64,000 nucleotides of DNA from Bacillus sp. FJAT-29937 (GCF_001509555.1 NZ_LMAS01000008.1:1-64000); one strand, 5' to 3'; shown: positions 9,103 through 17,520, numbered from the stretch's first letter. The notes: a model not told the origin generated them from the sequence alone. Numbers and translations are program-made.

Positions 9103-9132
9103 AGATGTCCTCCTTATTAACTGCAGAAATAT

Positions 9133-9549
9133 TTAAAGATTACTTGACATCTTTTTTAAAATTGCCAGTATTTCTTCGGTCTCTTGATTAGAAATATTTT
9201 TTAAAACTTGACTCTCACATGTCCGTACAGTTTGGAGCCAAATTTCATACATACCGTTCGCTGCCTCAGTAAGAGTGATTTGTTTTTCTCGTTTGTCGGT
9301 ACCGGTATTCTTTGTGATCCAGCCTGACTTTTCCATTCTTGCTAACGACCGCGTCATAGTAGGGGCCTCAACTCCTAGATAATGGGACAATTCCTTTTGA
9401 GTGGCTGGCCCATTCGTCTTAAGCAAATATATTATTGTCCATTGAGCTGTGTATAATCCGAGCGGGGTTAATGCTTCATTCAGGTTTTTTGAAAAATGCC
9501 GGCTAAATTGGTTAATCGAGTGAAATAGATTATTTGGTATATGGTTCAA
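9133..9549 (-). CDS. MarR-family transcriptional regulator
   Basis: A winged-helix regulator of about 138 aa. The core reads QWTIIYLLKTNGPATQKELSHYLGVEAPTMTRSLARMEKSGWITK, with the basic wing GTDKREKQITLTE. TTG 9549 is favoured: AAAAGGTGA lies 5 bases upstream, whereas the in-frame GTG at 9558 overlaps that site. It heads the exporter operon, and a palindromic operator covers its own -10 region, suggesting autorepression relieved by a ligand. Confidence 0.85.
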   Translation of the reverse strand: MNHIPNNLFHSINQFSRHFSKNLNEALTPLGLYTAQWTIIYLLKTNGPATQKELSHYLGVEAPTMTRSLARMEKSGWITKNTGTDKREKQITLTEAANGMYEIWLQTVRTCESQVLKNISNQETEEILAILKKMSSNL

Positions 9550-9567
9550 AAAAATCACCTTTTCAAA

Positions 9568-9611
9568 TTAGTTACCTAGCTAACTATATTCCTAATTTCA
9601 TTTTCTGTCCA
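9568..9611 (-). promoter_or_regulatory. marR promoter and palindromic operator
   Basis: Minus strand: TGGACA (9606-9611), 17 bases, TATAGT (9583-9588). The inverted repeat TAGTTA-N6-TAACTA (9569-9586) covers the -10 element, the usual architecture of a MarR autoregulatory site. Confidence 0.7.
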
Positions 9612-9670
9612 GTTAATAACAAATTAAAAGTAGGGAAAGTTAGAAGGGAAAAATAATTTAATAAAATATA

Positions 9671-9699
9671 TTGCATAAATTAAAACATGTGTTTATAAT
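9671..9699 (+). promoter_or_regulatory. Sigma-A promoter of psuKG
   Basis: TTGCAT (9671-9676), 17-base spacer, TATAAT (9694-9699), 26 bases upstream of psuK. Confidence 0.75.
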
Positions 9700-9724
9700 A
9701 AGGACAAATGTTTAAAAGGGTTGA

Positions 9725-10828
9725 ATGATGATGAATCAAAAAGAGATGTTAATATTGCAGCTTATTAAAGAAAACCCGTTTATTTCCCAAAATGAAATTT
9801 CAGAGAAAACGGGATTATCGCGATCGGCTGTTGCCGGTTATATTTCCTCTCTAACTAAACAAGGAAAGCTGTTAGGCAGGGCATACGTTCTTCCGAATAG
9901 GAAACAGGTTGTTTGTATTGGCGGGTCTAATCTAGACAGGAAAATTCAAACAGTCCAATCACTTCAATTTGGTACTTCCAATCCTGCGGAAAGTTCTCAA
10001 TCATTCGGCGGGGTAGCAAGAAATATTGCAGAAAACCTTGGGAGGTTAGGCTGTGATGTTGCCCTCATGACCGTAGTGGGAGAGGACCGAGAAGGAGAAT
10101 GGCTGCTGGATCATACGAAAGCCTATGTTGATATCGGTCCCGCTCAAGTGATTTCAGACGCAGCTACAGGAACGTATACTGCCGTTTTGGATAATGAAGG
10201 GGAAATGGCCATTGCTTTAGCAGATATGTCAATCTATGATTCCATTGACGTTGACTTGTTAGAGAAAAAATGGGGATATATCGCCTCTGCTGAATTAGTC
10301 GTGATTGATACGAATTTTCCGGCTGATGTCATGCAAAGAGTAATTAGCAGATGCCAAGAAGAACAAATTCAGCTTTGTATCACCCCAGTATCCGCACCAA
10401 AAATAAAGAAATTGCCAAAAAGCTTGGCTGGTGTCACCTGGCTAATTGCCAATAGAGATGAGGCAGAAGCCTTATCTGACATGCAAATCAAGGATGATGC
10501 TGACTTTTTCAAGGCAGCCGAAAGGATATTGGAAAAGGGTGTAGAGAAAGTCGTCATCACTAGAGGAGATAAAGGAGTCATTTTTGTTACACAAGATGGA
10601 GAGTCTGGCGCGGTACTTCCACCGAAAATTCATGTGGAAGATGTGACGGGTGCCGGAGATTCACTTGTCTCTGGAATTATGTACGCACATTTAAAAGGAT
10701 TGAATATCGAAAATGCTTGTAAAATAGGAATTTCTTGTTCCAGCATTACATTGCAATCACACGAGACCGTTAATCCGAATTTAACTCAAGATTACCTACA
10801 AGAAACATTTAACCAATACTTTAAATAA
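9725..10828 (+). CDS. psuK: Pseudouridine kinase with N-terminal HTH
   Basis: A PfkB-family kinase of 367 aa predicted to phosphorylate pseudouridine to pseudouridine 5'-phosphate. Residues 1-60 form a winged helix-turn-helix (NEISEKTGLSRSAVAGYISSL) fused to the kinase, as in related PsuK proteins. PfkB motifs are GGSNLDRKIQ, GGVARNIAENLGRLG and, near the C-terminus, DVTGAGDSLVSGIM with the catalytic aspartate. It is followed after 15 bases by psuG, the next enzyme. The fused HTH may make the kinase its own regulator; that is inference. Confidence 0.92.
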   Translation: MMMNQKEMLILQLIKENPFISQNEISEKTGLSRSAVAGYISSLTKQGKLLGRAYVLPNRKQVVCIGGSNLDRKIQTVQSLQFGTSNPAESSQSFGGVARNIAENLGRLGCDVALMTVVGEDREGEWLLDHTKAYVDIGPAQVISDAATGTYTAVLDNEGEMAIALADMSIYDSIDVDLLEKKWGYIASAELVVIDTNFPADVMQRVISRCQEEQIQLCITPVSAPKIKKLPKSLAGVTWLIANRDEAEALSDMQIKDDADFFKAAERILEKGVEKVVITRGDKGVIFVTQDGESGAVLPPKIHVEDVTGAGDSLVSGIMYAHLKGLNIENACKIGISCSSITLQSHETVNPNLTQDYLQETFNQYFK

Positions 10829-10843
10829 GGGAGTTTTGTCATC

Positions 10844-11755
10844 ATGTTAGAAAACTGGATCGAATACTCAGCAGAAGTACAAGAAGCAAAGAAAGCAAAT
10901 AAACCAATCGTTGCATTAGAATCAACAATCATCTCTCACGGTATGCCATATCCACAAAACGTGCAAACAGCTAGAGAAGTAGAAGAGATCGTCCGCAAAA
11001 ACGGTGCAGTTCCTGCAACCATTGCAATTTTAGGTGGAAAAATTAAAATCGGTCTTTCAGATGAAGAGTTAGAATACCTAGGACAAGCTAAAGATGTTGC
11101 GAAAGCTAGCCGCCGCGATCTGGCATACCTAGTAGCGCAAAAGAAAGATGGTGCGACAACCGTTGCTACGACAATGATTTGCGCAGAACTAGCAGGCATT
11201 GAACTATTCGTTACAGGCGGAATCGGCGGGGTTCACCGTGAAGCAGAAACAACAATGGATATTTCTGCTGACCTTCAAGAATTAGCACAAACGAATGTAG
11301 CAGTCGTATGTGCAGGTGCGAAATCCATTCTTGATATCGGCTTAACATTAGAGTACTTAGAAACACATGGTGTTCCGGTTGTTGGGTATGAAACAGATGT
11401 CCTTCCTGCATTCTATACACGCACAAGTCCATTTGGCTTGCATCAACGTGTAGACACTCCTGAAGATGCTGCAGCGATTATCCGCACAAAATGGGAGCTT
11501 GGCCTAAACGGCGGTGTCGTCATCGCTAACCCAATCCCGGAAGCAGATGCATTAGAAGAATCATTCATTACAAATGTGATCGAATCAGCATTAAAAGAAG
11601 CGAAAGAAAACAATATCGCTGGTAAAGATGTAACTCCTTTCCTTTTAGGAAAAGTAAAAGAGCTAACAGAAGGTACAAGCTTAACGGCTAATATTGCGCT
11701 TGTGAAGCATAATGCAGAAGTTGGTTCAAGAATTGCGGTTAGTTTGCAAAAATAA
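10844..11755 (+). CDS. psuG: Pseudouridine-5'-phosphate glycosidase
   Basis: PsuG splits pseudouridine 5'-phosphate into uracil and ribose 5-phosphate. The 303-aa protein shows family blocks [44 protein letters not shown] (with metal- and substrate-binding residues) and [33 protein letters not shown] precedes the ATG. With psuK it forms a two-gene operon for salvage of modified RNA nucleosides. Confidence 0.96.
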   Translation: MLENWIEYSAEVQEAKKANKPIVALESTIISHGMPYPQNVQTAREVEEIVRKNGAVPATIAILGGKIKIGLSDEELEYLGQAKDVAKASRRDLAYLVAQKKDGATTVATTMICAELAGIELFVTGGIGGVHREAETTMDISADLQELAQTNVAVVCAGAKSILDIGLTLEYLETHGVPVVGYETDVLPAFYTRTSPFGLHQRVDTPEDAAAIIRTKWELGLNGGVVIANPIPEADALEESFITNVIESALKEAKENNIAGKDVTPFLLGKVKELTEGTSLTANIALVKHNAEVGSRIAVSLQK

Positions 11756-11769
11756 TAGATTTTCATAAT

Positions 11770-11814
11770 AAAATGGCCAATTCCTCAACCCGGGGATTGG
11801 CCATTTTAATTTTT
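11770..11814. terminator. Bidirectional terminator
   Basis: AAAATGGCCAAT paired with ATTGGCCATTTT, T-rich on both sides. It serves psuG (plus) and the sortase gene (minus), whose stop codon overlaps the stem. Confidence 0.85.
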
Positions 11815-12435
11815 TATGGGATTTTCTGTTCGATGTGCGGTTAATACATAGCGATAAGGAGCATCGCCAATATAAGAAAAGGGATAGCAGGTGGAGACTG
11901 TTAGTGTTTCGGTAGGTGAGGTAGACTTTATTACCGTTGTATCGTTTGCTTCGACAATTTGGGAGCCGGTAATTTCGTAGCTATATGAGCCGTATGGCAT
12001 GATGACGTGAAATACATCCCCATTACTTAAGTCTCCGAGTCGGCGAAAGACAGTTTCTCGGTGGCCGGAAAGTAGAATTTGATCTGGCTGTCCAGGTAAT
12101 GCTGTACTAGAATAGTGGCCTACACCTTTTTCTAATTCATATTCGCTTGTTCCTTCAACTATAGGAAGCTCTGCTTGGAGTTTGGGGATTTCTAGGATTC
12201 CGATGACTTCTCCTTTTTTGAAAGGATTGATAAATTCTGCCTGTTCTTTTTGAAGAACAACCCCATGTTCCTCTTTTTGCACAACCATTTGAACTTTCTC
12301 TCTAGCTTCTTTTAAAGAGGTATCCTTGTTTTTCTCAAGCATATAAATATCTTTTATAGAGAACAGAACAAATCCAATCCCCGTAATAAAAATGATGGAG
12401 GCGGAAATTAGAGTGAATTGTTTTCTAGCAAACAC
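11806..12435 (-). CDS. srtD: Class D sortase
   Basis: Sortases join surface proteins bearing LPxT signals to peptidoglycan. The 209-aa protein has one N-terminal membrane anchor and the catalytic trio: His in LLSGHRETVF, Cys in LTVSTCYPF, Arg in YRYVLTAHR. The sequence spacing fits class D. It starts with GTG directly after the sinR1 stop, so the two are cotranscribed. A plausible substrate, the LPSTA protein, is encoded 4.3 kb away in the adjacent fibre operon; class D/LPNTA-type enzymes of Bacillus use similar signals. Substrate assignment is inference. Confidence 0.88.
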   Translation of the reverse strand: MFARKQFTLISASIIFITGIGFVLFSIKDIYMLEKNKDTSLKEAREKVQMVVQKEEHGVVLQKEQAEFINPFKKGEVIGILEIPKLQAELPIVEGTSEYELEKGVGHYSSTALPGQPDQILLSGHRETVFRRLGDLSNGDVFHVIMPYGSYSYEITGSQIVEANDTTVIKSTSPTETLTVSTCYPFSYIGDAPYRYVLTAHRTENPIKN

Positions 12436-12780
12436 TTATTCATTGCTCCCGTTCATATTCTTAAATTTAATAAAATCCAAATAATAAGCAAATTCCTCTT
12501 TCGTCACACCAATATCAATCGCATCATGGACCAATTCAATCCATTCACGATCTACTTGATTCAGATCATTTGGCTCCGCCTTTTTCTTCTGATCAAGCAA
12601 ATCCTCTACATCCGTATCAAGAGTTTTTGCTAGTCTTGATAATACTTGCAGAGATGGATTTTGTTGAATGCCCCTTTCTATGTAGCTTAAATAAGATTTA
12701 GATACGCCCGCTTTTTCAGATAGATCATTAATGGAAAAACCCTTTTCAATTCTTAACCTCTTAATACGTACGCCAACCAT
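12436..12780 (-). CDS. sinR: SinR-like repressor with SinI-like tail (copy 1)
   Basis: A 114-aa protein: XRE-type helix-turn-helix at residues 1-65 (IKRLRIEKGFSINDLSEKAG, SKSYLSYIERGIQQNPSL) and a C-terminal SinI/SinR interaction domain (DREWIELVHDAIDIGVTKEEFAYYLDF). SinR represses matrix genes and is neutralised by SinI through this domain. It is cotranscribed with the sortase and divergent from a zinc-ribbon/sinI1 unit. GTTC-type boxes lie in the shared promoter region, suggesting autoregulation. Confidence 0.9.
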   Translation of the reverse strand: MVGVRIKRLRIEKGFSINDLSEKAGVSKSYLSYIERGIQQNPSLQVLSRLAKTLDTDVEDLLDQKKKAEPNDLNQVDREWIELVHDAIDIGVTKEEFAYYLDFIKFKNMNGSNE

Positions 12781-12825
12781 ATATTTATTCCCCTTTTATT
12801 TAGTTTACCTCATTTTCATTATAAC

Positions 12826-12838
12826 GAACAAAGTGTTC
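12826..12838. promoter_or_regulatory. SinR box upstream of sinR1
   Basis: GAACA-AAG-TGTTC, a perfect palindrome 46 bases before sinR1, matching the SinR recognition half-site GTTC(T/A)(C/T)T. Confidence 0.55.
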
Positions 12839-12897
12839 AATAAAAAATACGAAATATTGAGATAAATCTAGCAATTTGAAGAAAATCTGCGAAAGTT

Positions 12898-12904
12898 GTT
12901 CTTT
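12898..12904 (+). promoter_or_regulatory. SinR half-site GTTCTTT
   Basis: Exact match to the SinR half-site in the divergent sinR1 / sinI1-unit control region. Confidence 0.45.
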
Positions 12905-12970
12905 AAAACGAAAAAACGAGCGAATTTGATTTTTTATAAAATAGGAATATTAGACTATAATTTATGGAAA

Positions 12971-12988
12971 TGTTCTGTAAAAGGAACA
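12971..12988. promoter_or_regulatory. SinR-type inverted repeat before the sinI1 unit
   Basis: TGTTC-tgtaaaag-GGAACA-type inverted repeat, 30 bases before the zinc-ribbon ORF that precedes sinI1. Confidence 0.5.
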
Positions 12989-13016
12989 AACAAATCCATT
13001 GTAGGTGGTGCCCAAT

Positions 13017-13214
13017 ATGTATCAAAAAAACTGTGATCAATGCCATCGTCCGTCTTATAGCAGCAGCGAAATAGGAAGCTGGCTGTGCCCAGTTTGCAAG
13101 AAGGATTTAACTGCATACCCGTTTTTTGATGCTTTGACTCTGGAGAGAATTTATATTAAGGCAATACCGTATCAGAAGAAAATAGAGAAATATGAATTTA
13201 AACAATTAAGGTGA
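13017..13214 (+). CDS. Small zinc-ribbon protein
   Basis: A 65-aa protein with two CxxC knuckles (CDQC near residue 5 and CPVC near 25), consistent with one zinc ion, and a basic C-terminus. ATG 13017 follows GTAGGTGG; the GTG at 13005 overlaps that site. It sits 47 bases before sinI1 and probably shares its transcript. Function unknown; the context suggests a regulatory or accessory role in the biofilm switch. Confidence 0.6.
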   Translation: MYQKNCDQCHRPSYSSSEIGSWLCPVCKKDLTAYPFFDALTLERIYIKAIPYQKKIEKYEFKQLR

Positions 13215-13261
13215 TCATTTAATCTTATAAGAAGGAACTAATTATTAGGAGGAACAGTCCT

Positions 13262-13414
13262 ATGGAGACGAAGGCATTTATTGATAGGTTAGATCAGGAA
13301 TGGATCCAGCTTATATTAGAGGCAAAAAAATTAGGAGTTGAAAAAGAAGAGGTTCGCGAATTCCTTCAAAAATATATTTTAAACGAGCCTTTAACTAATA
13401 AGCCAATATGCTAA
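13262..13414 (+). CDS. sinI: SinI anti-repressor (copy 1)
   Basis: A 50-aa protein beginning METKAFIDRLDQEWIQLI, the core LDQEWIQLILEAKKLGVEKEEVREFLQK matching the SinI fold that inserts into the SinR dimer and releases it from DNA. AGGAGGAACAGTCCT precedes the ATG. The ORF is short and easily missed. It lies between sinR1 and sipW-tasA, as expected for the matrix switch. Confidence 0.85.
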   Translation: METKAFIDRLDQEWIQLILEAKKLGVEKEEVREFLQKYILNEPLTNKPIC

Positions 13415-13442
13415 TACAAAATAGAATAGTTAGTAATAGCTA

Positions 13443-13494
13443 AGGTATTTCTTACAAGGATGTTTGTACTCCTTTTGAGAAATACTTTTTTGTT
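13443..13494 (+). terminator. Terminator of the sinI1 unit
   Basis: GTATTTCTT...GAGAAATAC with an inner AAGG/CCTT, followed by TTTTTTG. Confidence 0.75.
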
Positions 13495-13514
13495 TCATGG
13501 GGTGTGAATCATCG

Positions 13515-13732
13515 GTTCTGTGTAAAGAACAAAAGTGTTCTAAATAAATTATAAAATAGTTAGAAAACAAGAGAAATAACAAGGAAACAAGCATAAAATG
13601 TTCTTTATATCGAAAAAATGGCCGTTTTTGGGGTTTTTCAAATTAAGGCTTTTGACATATACTCAAATCAATGGGTTCGATATAAAGAACAAACGAACTA
13701 GAAAAGTTGAAAAGTGTTCCTTTTTAGGAACA
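13515..13732. promoter_or_regulatory. SinR box cluster in front of sipW-tasA
   Basis: GTTCT-gtgta-AAGAAC followed by GTGTTCT (13515-13541), GTTCTTT (13600-13606), GTTCGATATAAAGAAC (13675-13690) and TGTTCC-tttttA-GGAACA (13714-13732). A TTGACA lies at 13652. The density and palindromic arrangement are as expected for the SinR-repressed matrix operon promoter. These fill the 380-base gap before sipW. Confidence 0.7.
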
Positions 13733-13796
13733 ATAGCCTGCCTAAAGTTTTTAGAAAGTTAAATCAATTTAACGAATATTTCAAGAGGTGAAAGAA

Positions 13797-14366
13797 ATGA
13801 AGAAAGTGATGAAAGGAATTAGCAACGCAATCACATTCCTACTGTTTGCTCTACTACTTGTAATGGTCTTTCTGGTAATTTCCTCAAAAGCATCTGGAGG
13901 AGAGCCACAAGTATTTGGATATCAAATGAAAAACGTCCTATCGGGTTCAATGGAACCAACTTTTAAAACGGGCTCAATCATAGCAGTTAAACCAGTCGAG
14001 GATCCCGCTTCTATTAAAGAGAAGGATGTAATCACTTTCATTGTGGAAGATGGCAGTATGGTAACCCACAGGGTTATGGAAGTAATGCAAAATGGTGAGC
14101 ACACCATGTTTAAAACAAAGGGTGATAACAACGAAGATATGGATACCCAACCAGTGTTAGCTCAAAACGTGCAAGCTGTATACACAGGATTTACCATTCC
14201 TTATTTAGGATATTTCATAGATTTTGCAAAATCAAGCAAAGGAACAGCCATGCTGCTAATCATTCCAGGACTACTATTACTCGGTTACTCAGCACTTTCA
14301 ATCTATCAAGCCATTAGAGAGATTGATAAACGTAATACACCACAGGACAATGAGAAACCAGCTTAA
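13797..14366 (+). CDS. sipW: ER-type signal peptidase I SipW
   Basis: SipW processes TasA-type proteins. The 189-aa protein has an N-terminal membrane helix, the catalytic serine in VLSGSMEPTFKTGSII, the ER-type histidine in MVTHRVMEV (instead of the bacterial lysine), GDNNEDMDTQPV, and a C-terminal membrane helix. ATG 13797 follows AAGAGGTG at good spacing; the GTG at 13788 is inside that site. It leads the matrix operon. Confidence 0.94.
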   Translation: MKKVMKGISNAITFLLFALLLVMVFLVISSKASGGEPQVFGYQMKNVLSGSMEPTFKTGSIIAVKPVEDPASIKEKDVITFIVEDGSMVTHRVMEVMQNGEHTMFKTKGDNNEDMDTQPVLAQNVQAVYTGFTIPYLGYFIDFAKSSKGTAMLLIIPGLLLLGYSALSIYQAIREIDKRNTPQDNEKPA

Positions 14367-14462
14367 CATCGGTTGAATTCCTTATGGAAACATAAGGTTC
14401 AATATAAAAAAATTACATACCCCGAAAAAAAGGCGGGGGAGAAACCAAGGAGGAAAAGAAAA

Positions 14463-15287
14463 ATGTCAATCAAAAAGAAATTAGGTTTAGGAGTAGCATC
14501 AGCAGCACTAGGATTATCATTAGTAGGTGGAGGAACTTGGGCAGCATTTAACGACACTGCAACCATCAACAACCATTTTGCTTCTGGTACGCTTGATTTA
14601 GCAGTTATTGCTAAAAAAGATGGACAGCCAATTAACTTTGACCTAAGCAACATGAAGCCTGGAGATAGTGTTGAAAGGATTTTCACATTGAAAAACAACG
14701 GAACATTGGCTATTAAAGAAGTATTGTTTAATGCAACAGCTGGAAATTTCAAAATTGGTGATAAGACAGCTGGAGAAGGGGATATGCATGCATTCTTAAG
14801 CCAATTCCAAGTTGATGTCTTTAATGTTGATAGAAGTACAGGGGCTGTTAATTCTATATACAATCCTAATGAAGTTGCTAATTTATCAGAATTTGTGAAA
14901 GGTACTTATTTAAATAAAGTTAAGCCGAGCTATAAAGGCACCGTAGCAGGTACTTTGAATTTAACACATTTAATTTCACCTTACCCTGATTCTGTTGAAG
15001 GTGGATTACCAGCTGGGGATTTAGATGATGTTCAGATCAAAATTTCATTTATTGACAATGATGAGAAAGATGCTAAGGGTGAGTATAAACAAAATATTTT
15101 CCAAAATAACAAAGTTGACTTCAAATTCAACCTTGAAGCTACACAGTGGGATGGTGTAGAAGTAAGATCAACAGATGGAAATGGTGAGGTTAATAACGGT
15201 GTTCAATACTCAGCTGATGGAGTTAAACAACCAGATCCAAGAACAAAAGCAAAAGACAACGGCACTGGTGAAGCTGTAACAGACTGA
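14463..15287 (+). CDS. tasA: TasA biofilm fibre protein (copy 1)
   Basis: TasA/CalY-family secreted protein that polymerises into matrix fibres. 274 aa: signal peptide MSIKKKLGLGVASAALGLSL...GGGTWA with SipW-type cleavage, then AFNDTATINNHFASGTLDLAV and FDLSNMKPGDSVERIFTLKNNG. AAGGAGGAAAAGAAAA precedes ATG 14463; an in-frame start at 14373 would add a non-signal extension. It follows sipW by 96 bases and ends at a terminator, so the next copy may be expressed by readthrough or its own signal. Confidence 0.92.
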   Translation: MSIKKKLGLGVASAALGLSLVGGGTWAAFNDTATINNHFASGTLDLAVIAKKDGQPINFDLSNMKPGDSVERIFTLKNNGTLAIKEVLFNATAGNFKIGDKTAGEGDMHAFLSQFQVDVFNVDRSTGAVNSIYNPNEVANLSEFVKGTYLNKVKPSYKGTVAGTLNLTHLISPYPDSVEGGLPAGDLDDVQIKISFIDNDEKDAKGEYKQNIFQNNKVDFKFNLEATQWDGVEVRSTDGNGEVNNGVQYSADGVKQPDPRTKAKDNGTGEAVTD

Positions 15288-15305
15288 GAATAATATTTTA
15301 TCAAT

Positions 15306-15334
15306 AGAAAAGGCGGATTTCCGCCTTTTCTAGA
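15306..15334 (+). terminator. Terminator-like hairpin between tasA copies
   Basis: AGAAAAGGCGGA, TTT, CCGCCTTTTCT. It could set the ratio of the first to the second TasA. Confidence 0.7.
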
Positions 15335-15369
15335 TTATTTTGCGGAATAATAATTTCTGGAGGGAAAAT

Positions 15370-16569
15370 ATGAAAATCAAAAAGAAATTAGGATTAGGGA
15401 TAGCATCGGCAGCACTAGGATTAACCTTAGTAGGTGGAGGAACGTTTGCCGCATTTAACGATGTAGCATCGATTAATAATCATTTTGCTTCGGGTACACT
15501 TGATTTAGCTGTAATAGCTAAAGGGGAAGGAAAGCCAATTAACTTCGATCTTAGTAACATGAAGCCTGGCGATAGTGTAGAAAGAATATTCACTTTGAAA
15601 AACAATGGAACCTTGGCTATTAAAGAAGTATTGTTTAAAGCATCAGCTGACAATTTCAAAATTGGAGAAACAGCAGCTGGATCAGAAGATATGCATGCAT
15701 TCTTAAGTCAATTTAAAATAGATATCTTTGAAATTGATAGAGAGACAGCAACATTGTATTCTGTGTTCAGTAATAATGAAACTGCCACTTTATCTGAACT
15801 AGTAAAAGGCACTTATTTAAATAAAGTTAAACCTACTTATAAAGGATCCGCAGAAGGCACATTAAATTTATCTCACTTAATTGCAATCGATCCTAATTCA
15901 GGTAAAAATGGCTTGCCAGTTGGGGATTTAGATGATGTTCACATCAAAATCTCATTTATTGACAACAAAGAGAAAAATGAAAAAGGTGAATATAAGCAAA
16001 ATAAGTTCCAAAATAACAAAGTAGATTTCAAATTCCACCTTGAAGCAACACAATGGGCTGGTGTAGAAGTAAGAACCCAAGATGCTAATGGTGAGGTAAA
16101 TAATGCGAAACAAGGTACCGCAGATGATACAGTGACTCCAACTAAACAACCAGAAATTAGAACTATTCCAGGTAAAAACATTGATGGTGATGCAGTAACT
16201 GATGAGCAAGGTAACCAAGGCGGAGGCAATCAAGGTGGAGGCAACCAAGGCGGAGGCAATCAAGGTGGAGGCAACCAAGGTGGAGATAACCAAGGTGGAG
16301 GCAACCAAGGTGGAGATAACCAAGGCGGAGACAACCAAGGTGGAGATAACCAAGGCGGAGACAACCAAGGTGGAGATAACCAAGGCGGAGGCAACCAAGG
16401 TGGTGGTAACCAAGGCGGAGGCAACCATGGCGGGGGCAACCAAGGTGGTGGTAACCAAGGCGGGGGCAACCAAGGCAACCAGGGTAACCAAGGTAACCAA
16501 GGTGGAGGAAACCAAGGCAACCAAGGCAACCAAGGCAACCAAGGCGGAGGTAAAGGCGGCAAAAATTAA
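15370..16569 (+). CDS. TasA paralogue with Gly/Asn/Gln repeat tail
   Basis: A 399-aa protein. Residues 1-275 are close to the first TasA (same signal peptide, FDLSNMKPGDSVERIF block, DLDDVHIKISFIDN). From residue about 281 to the end runs an extended low-complexity tail of GGGNQ/GGDNQ/GNQ units ending GGGKGGKN, about 115 residues, with no LPxTG signal or membrane anchor. CTGGAGGGAAAAT precedes ATG 15370. The tail is encoded by near-perfect 15-bp repeats. A fibre subunit carrying a flexible, possibly sticky or self-associating tail is a reasonable inference; nothing is known to me of this exact architecture. Confidence 0.88.
   Translation: MKIKKKLGLGIASAALGLTLVGGGTFAAFNDVASINNHFASGTLDLAVIAKGEGKPINFDLSNMKPGDSVERIFTLKNNGTLAIKEVLFKASADNFKIGETAAGSEDMHAFLSQFKIDIFEIDRETATLYSVFSNNETATLSELVKGTYLNKVKPTYKGSAEGTLNLSHLIAIDPNSGKNGLPVGDLDDVHIKISFIDNKEKNEKGEYKQNKFQNNKVDFKFHLEATQWAGVEVRTQDANGEVNNAKQGTADDTVTPTKQPEIRTIPGKNIDGDAVTDEQGNQGGGNQGGGNQGGGNQGGGNQGGDNQGGGNQGGDNQGGDNQGGDNQGGDNQGGDNQGGGNQGGGNQGGGNHGGGNQGGGNQGGGNQGNQGNQGNQGGGNQGNQGNQGNQGGGKGGKN
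16205..16556 (+). repeat. 15-bp tandem repeat array in tasA2
   Basis: About 23 units of the form GGAGGCAACCAAGGT with GGC/GGT and GAT/GGC variation; toward the end some units shorten to 9 bp (GGTAACCAA). Units are near identical, so copy number may change by slippage while staying in frame. Confidence 0.9.
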
Positions 16570-16695
16570 AAGGTAATAATCTACTAAAAAATATAGATCA
16601 AATAAGATGAATATAAGAAGTGATTCCTTATTCATTTTTTTAATTACTCCTCACTCATTGGTTTTATCTAATAAACTTTTTATTTAGGAGTTGAC

Positions 16696-17520
16696 ATGAA
16701 AAAAAAAATACTTATTGCTTTGATTATTATCGGCTACCTTTCTATTGCTTCTCTTCCATTAACTATTTATGCGAACGAAAACAATCAATCTGGAATAATA
16801 ATATCTCCGGATAAATATTTATTTGATCTTTCAAACATAAAACCCGGAGACACGGCTGCTAGAATCCTTACTATACAAAATCGTGAAAAAACAGATTTTA
16901 CCTACATTTCAAAGGCACAGTTTTTAAAAGGGTCAGAAAAACTTTATAAAGAGTTTCTGTTAAAAGTGTGGGATTCAAAGGAAGTATTGTATAACGGCAA
17001 ATTATCAGACTTTGACGGGTTTAAGCCTAGACATTTACCTTCAAAAAGCCAAGAGGATTTAAGGTTTGAGGTAACTTTCCCCTATGAACTAGGGAATGAG
17101 TTTCAAGGTTTAGCTTTTGATTTTGAGTTAAGGTTTATAATGGAACCTTCAAGACAGAGTCCTAATCCTGAACCAACTCCAGATCCTAATCCTAACCAAG
17201 ATCCCGATCCAACCACTGACCCTGACCCAAAAGATAATAATGCTGCACCTCCTACCAACTCTGAAACAGAATCAGACCAAGGAAATGATCAGAATAATAA
17301 TATAGAAAATCCTGTAGCAGAAGAGGATACGGCTATGCCCATTCCTATACGTTCCATTCCTTTTGAAGAACTAGATGCACCAATCCAAAAGGGACAAATT
17401 TTACCTTCAACAGCTACAAATATGTACAACTATTTATTAATAGGAGTCATATTAATGACAGCAAGTGGCGGTTTTCTACTGCATCAAAAAAGGAGAATAA
17501 GAGATAATAAAAGGCCTTGA
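16696..17520 (+). CDS. LPSTA wall-anchored TasA-associated protein
   Basis: A 274-aa protein with signal peptide (residues 1-26), an N-terminal domain whose FDLSNIKPGDTAARILTIQN block copies the TasA motif, an Asp/Pro-rich spacer (NPEPTPDPNPNQDPDP), and a sorting signal: LPSTA, hydrophobic stretch, KRRIRDNKRP. It is thus secreted and likely joined to peptidoglycan by the srtD product. By position and design it could anchor TasA fibres to the wall, the job TapA does by other means in B. subtilis. AGGAG precedes the ATG. Confidence 0.82.
   Translation: MKKKILIALIIIGYLSIASLPLTIYANENNQSGIIISPDKYLFDLSNIKPGDTAARILTIQNREKTDFTYISKAQFLKGSEKLYKEFLLKVWDSKEVLYNGKLSDFDGFKPRHLPSKSQEDLRFEVTFPYELGNEFQGLAFDFELRFIMEPSRQSPNPEPTPDPNPNQDPDPTTDPDPKDNNAAPPTNSETESDQGNDQNNNIENPVAEEDTAMPIPIRSIPFEELDAPIQKGQILPSTATNMYNYLLIGVILMTASGGFLLHQKRRIRDNKRP

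Noticed and set aside
15952..16635. Long antisense ORFs across the tasA2 repeat (Leu/Val/Thr- or Pro/Trp-rich)
   Set aside because: They are frame shadows of the repetitive GGNQ codons, with no ribosome binding sites.
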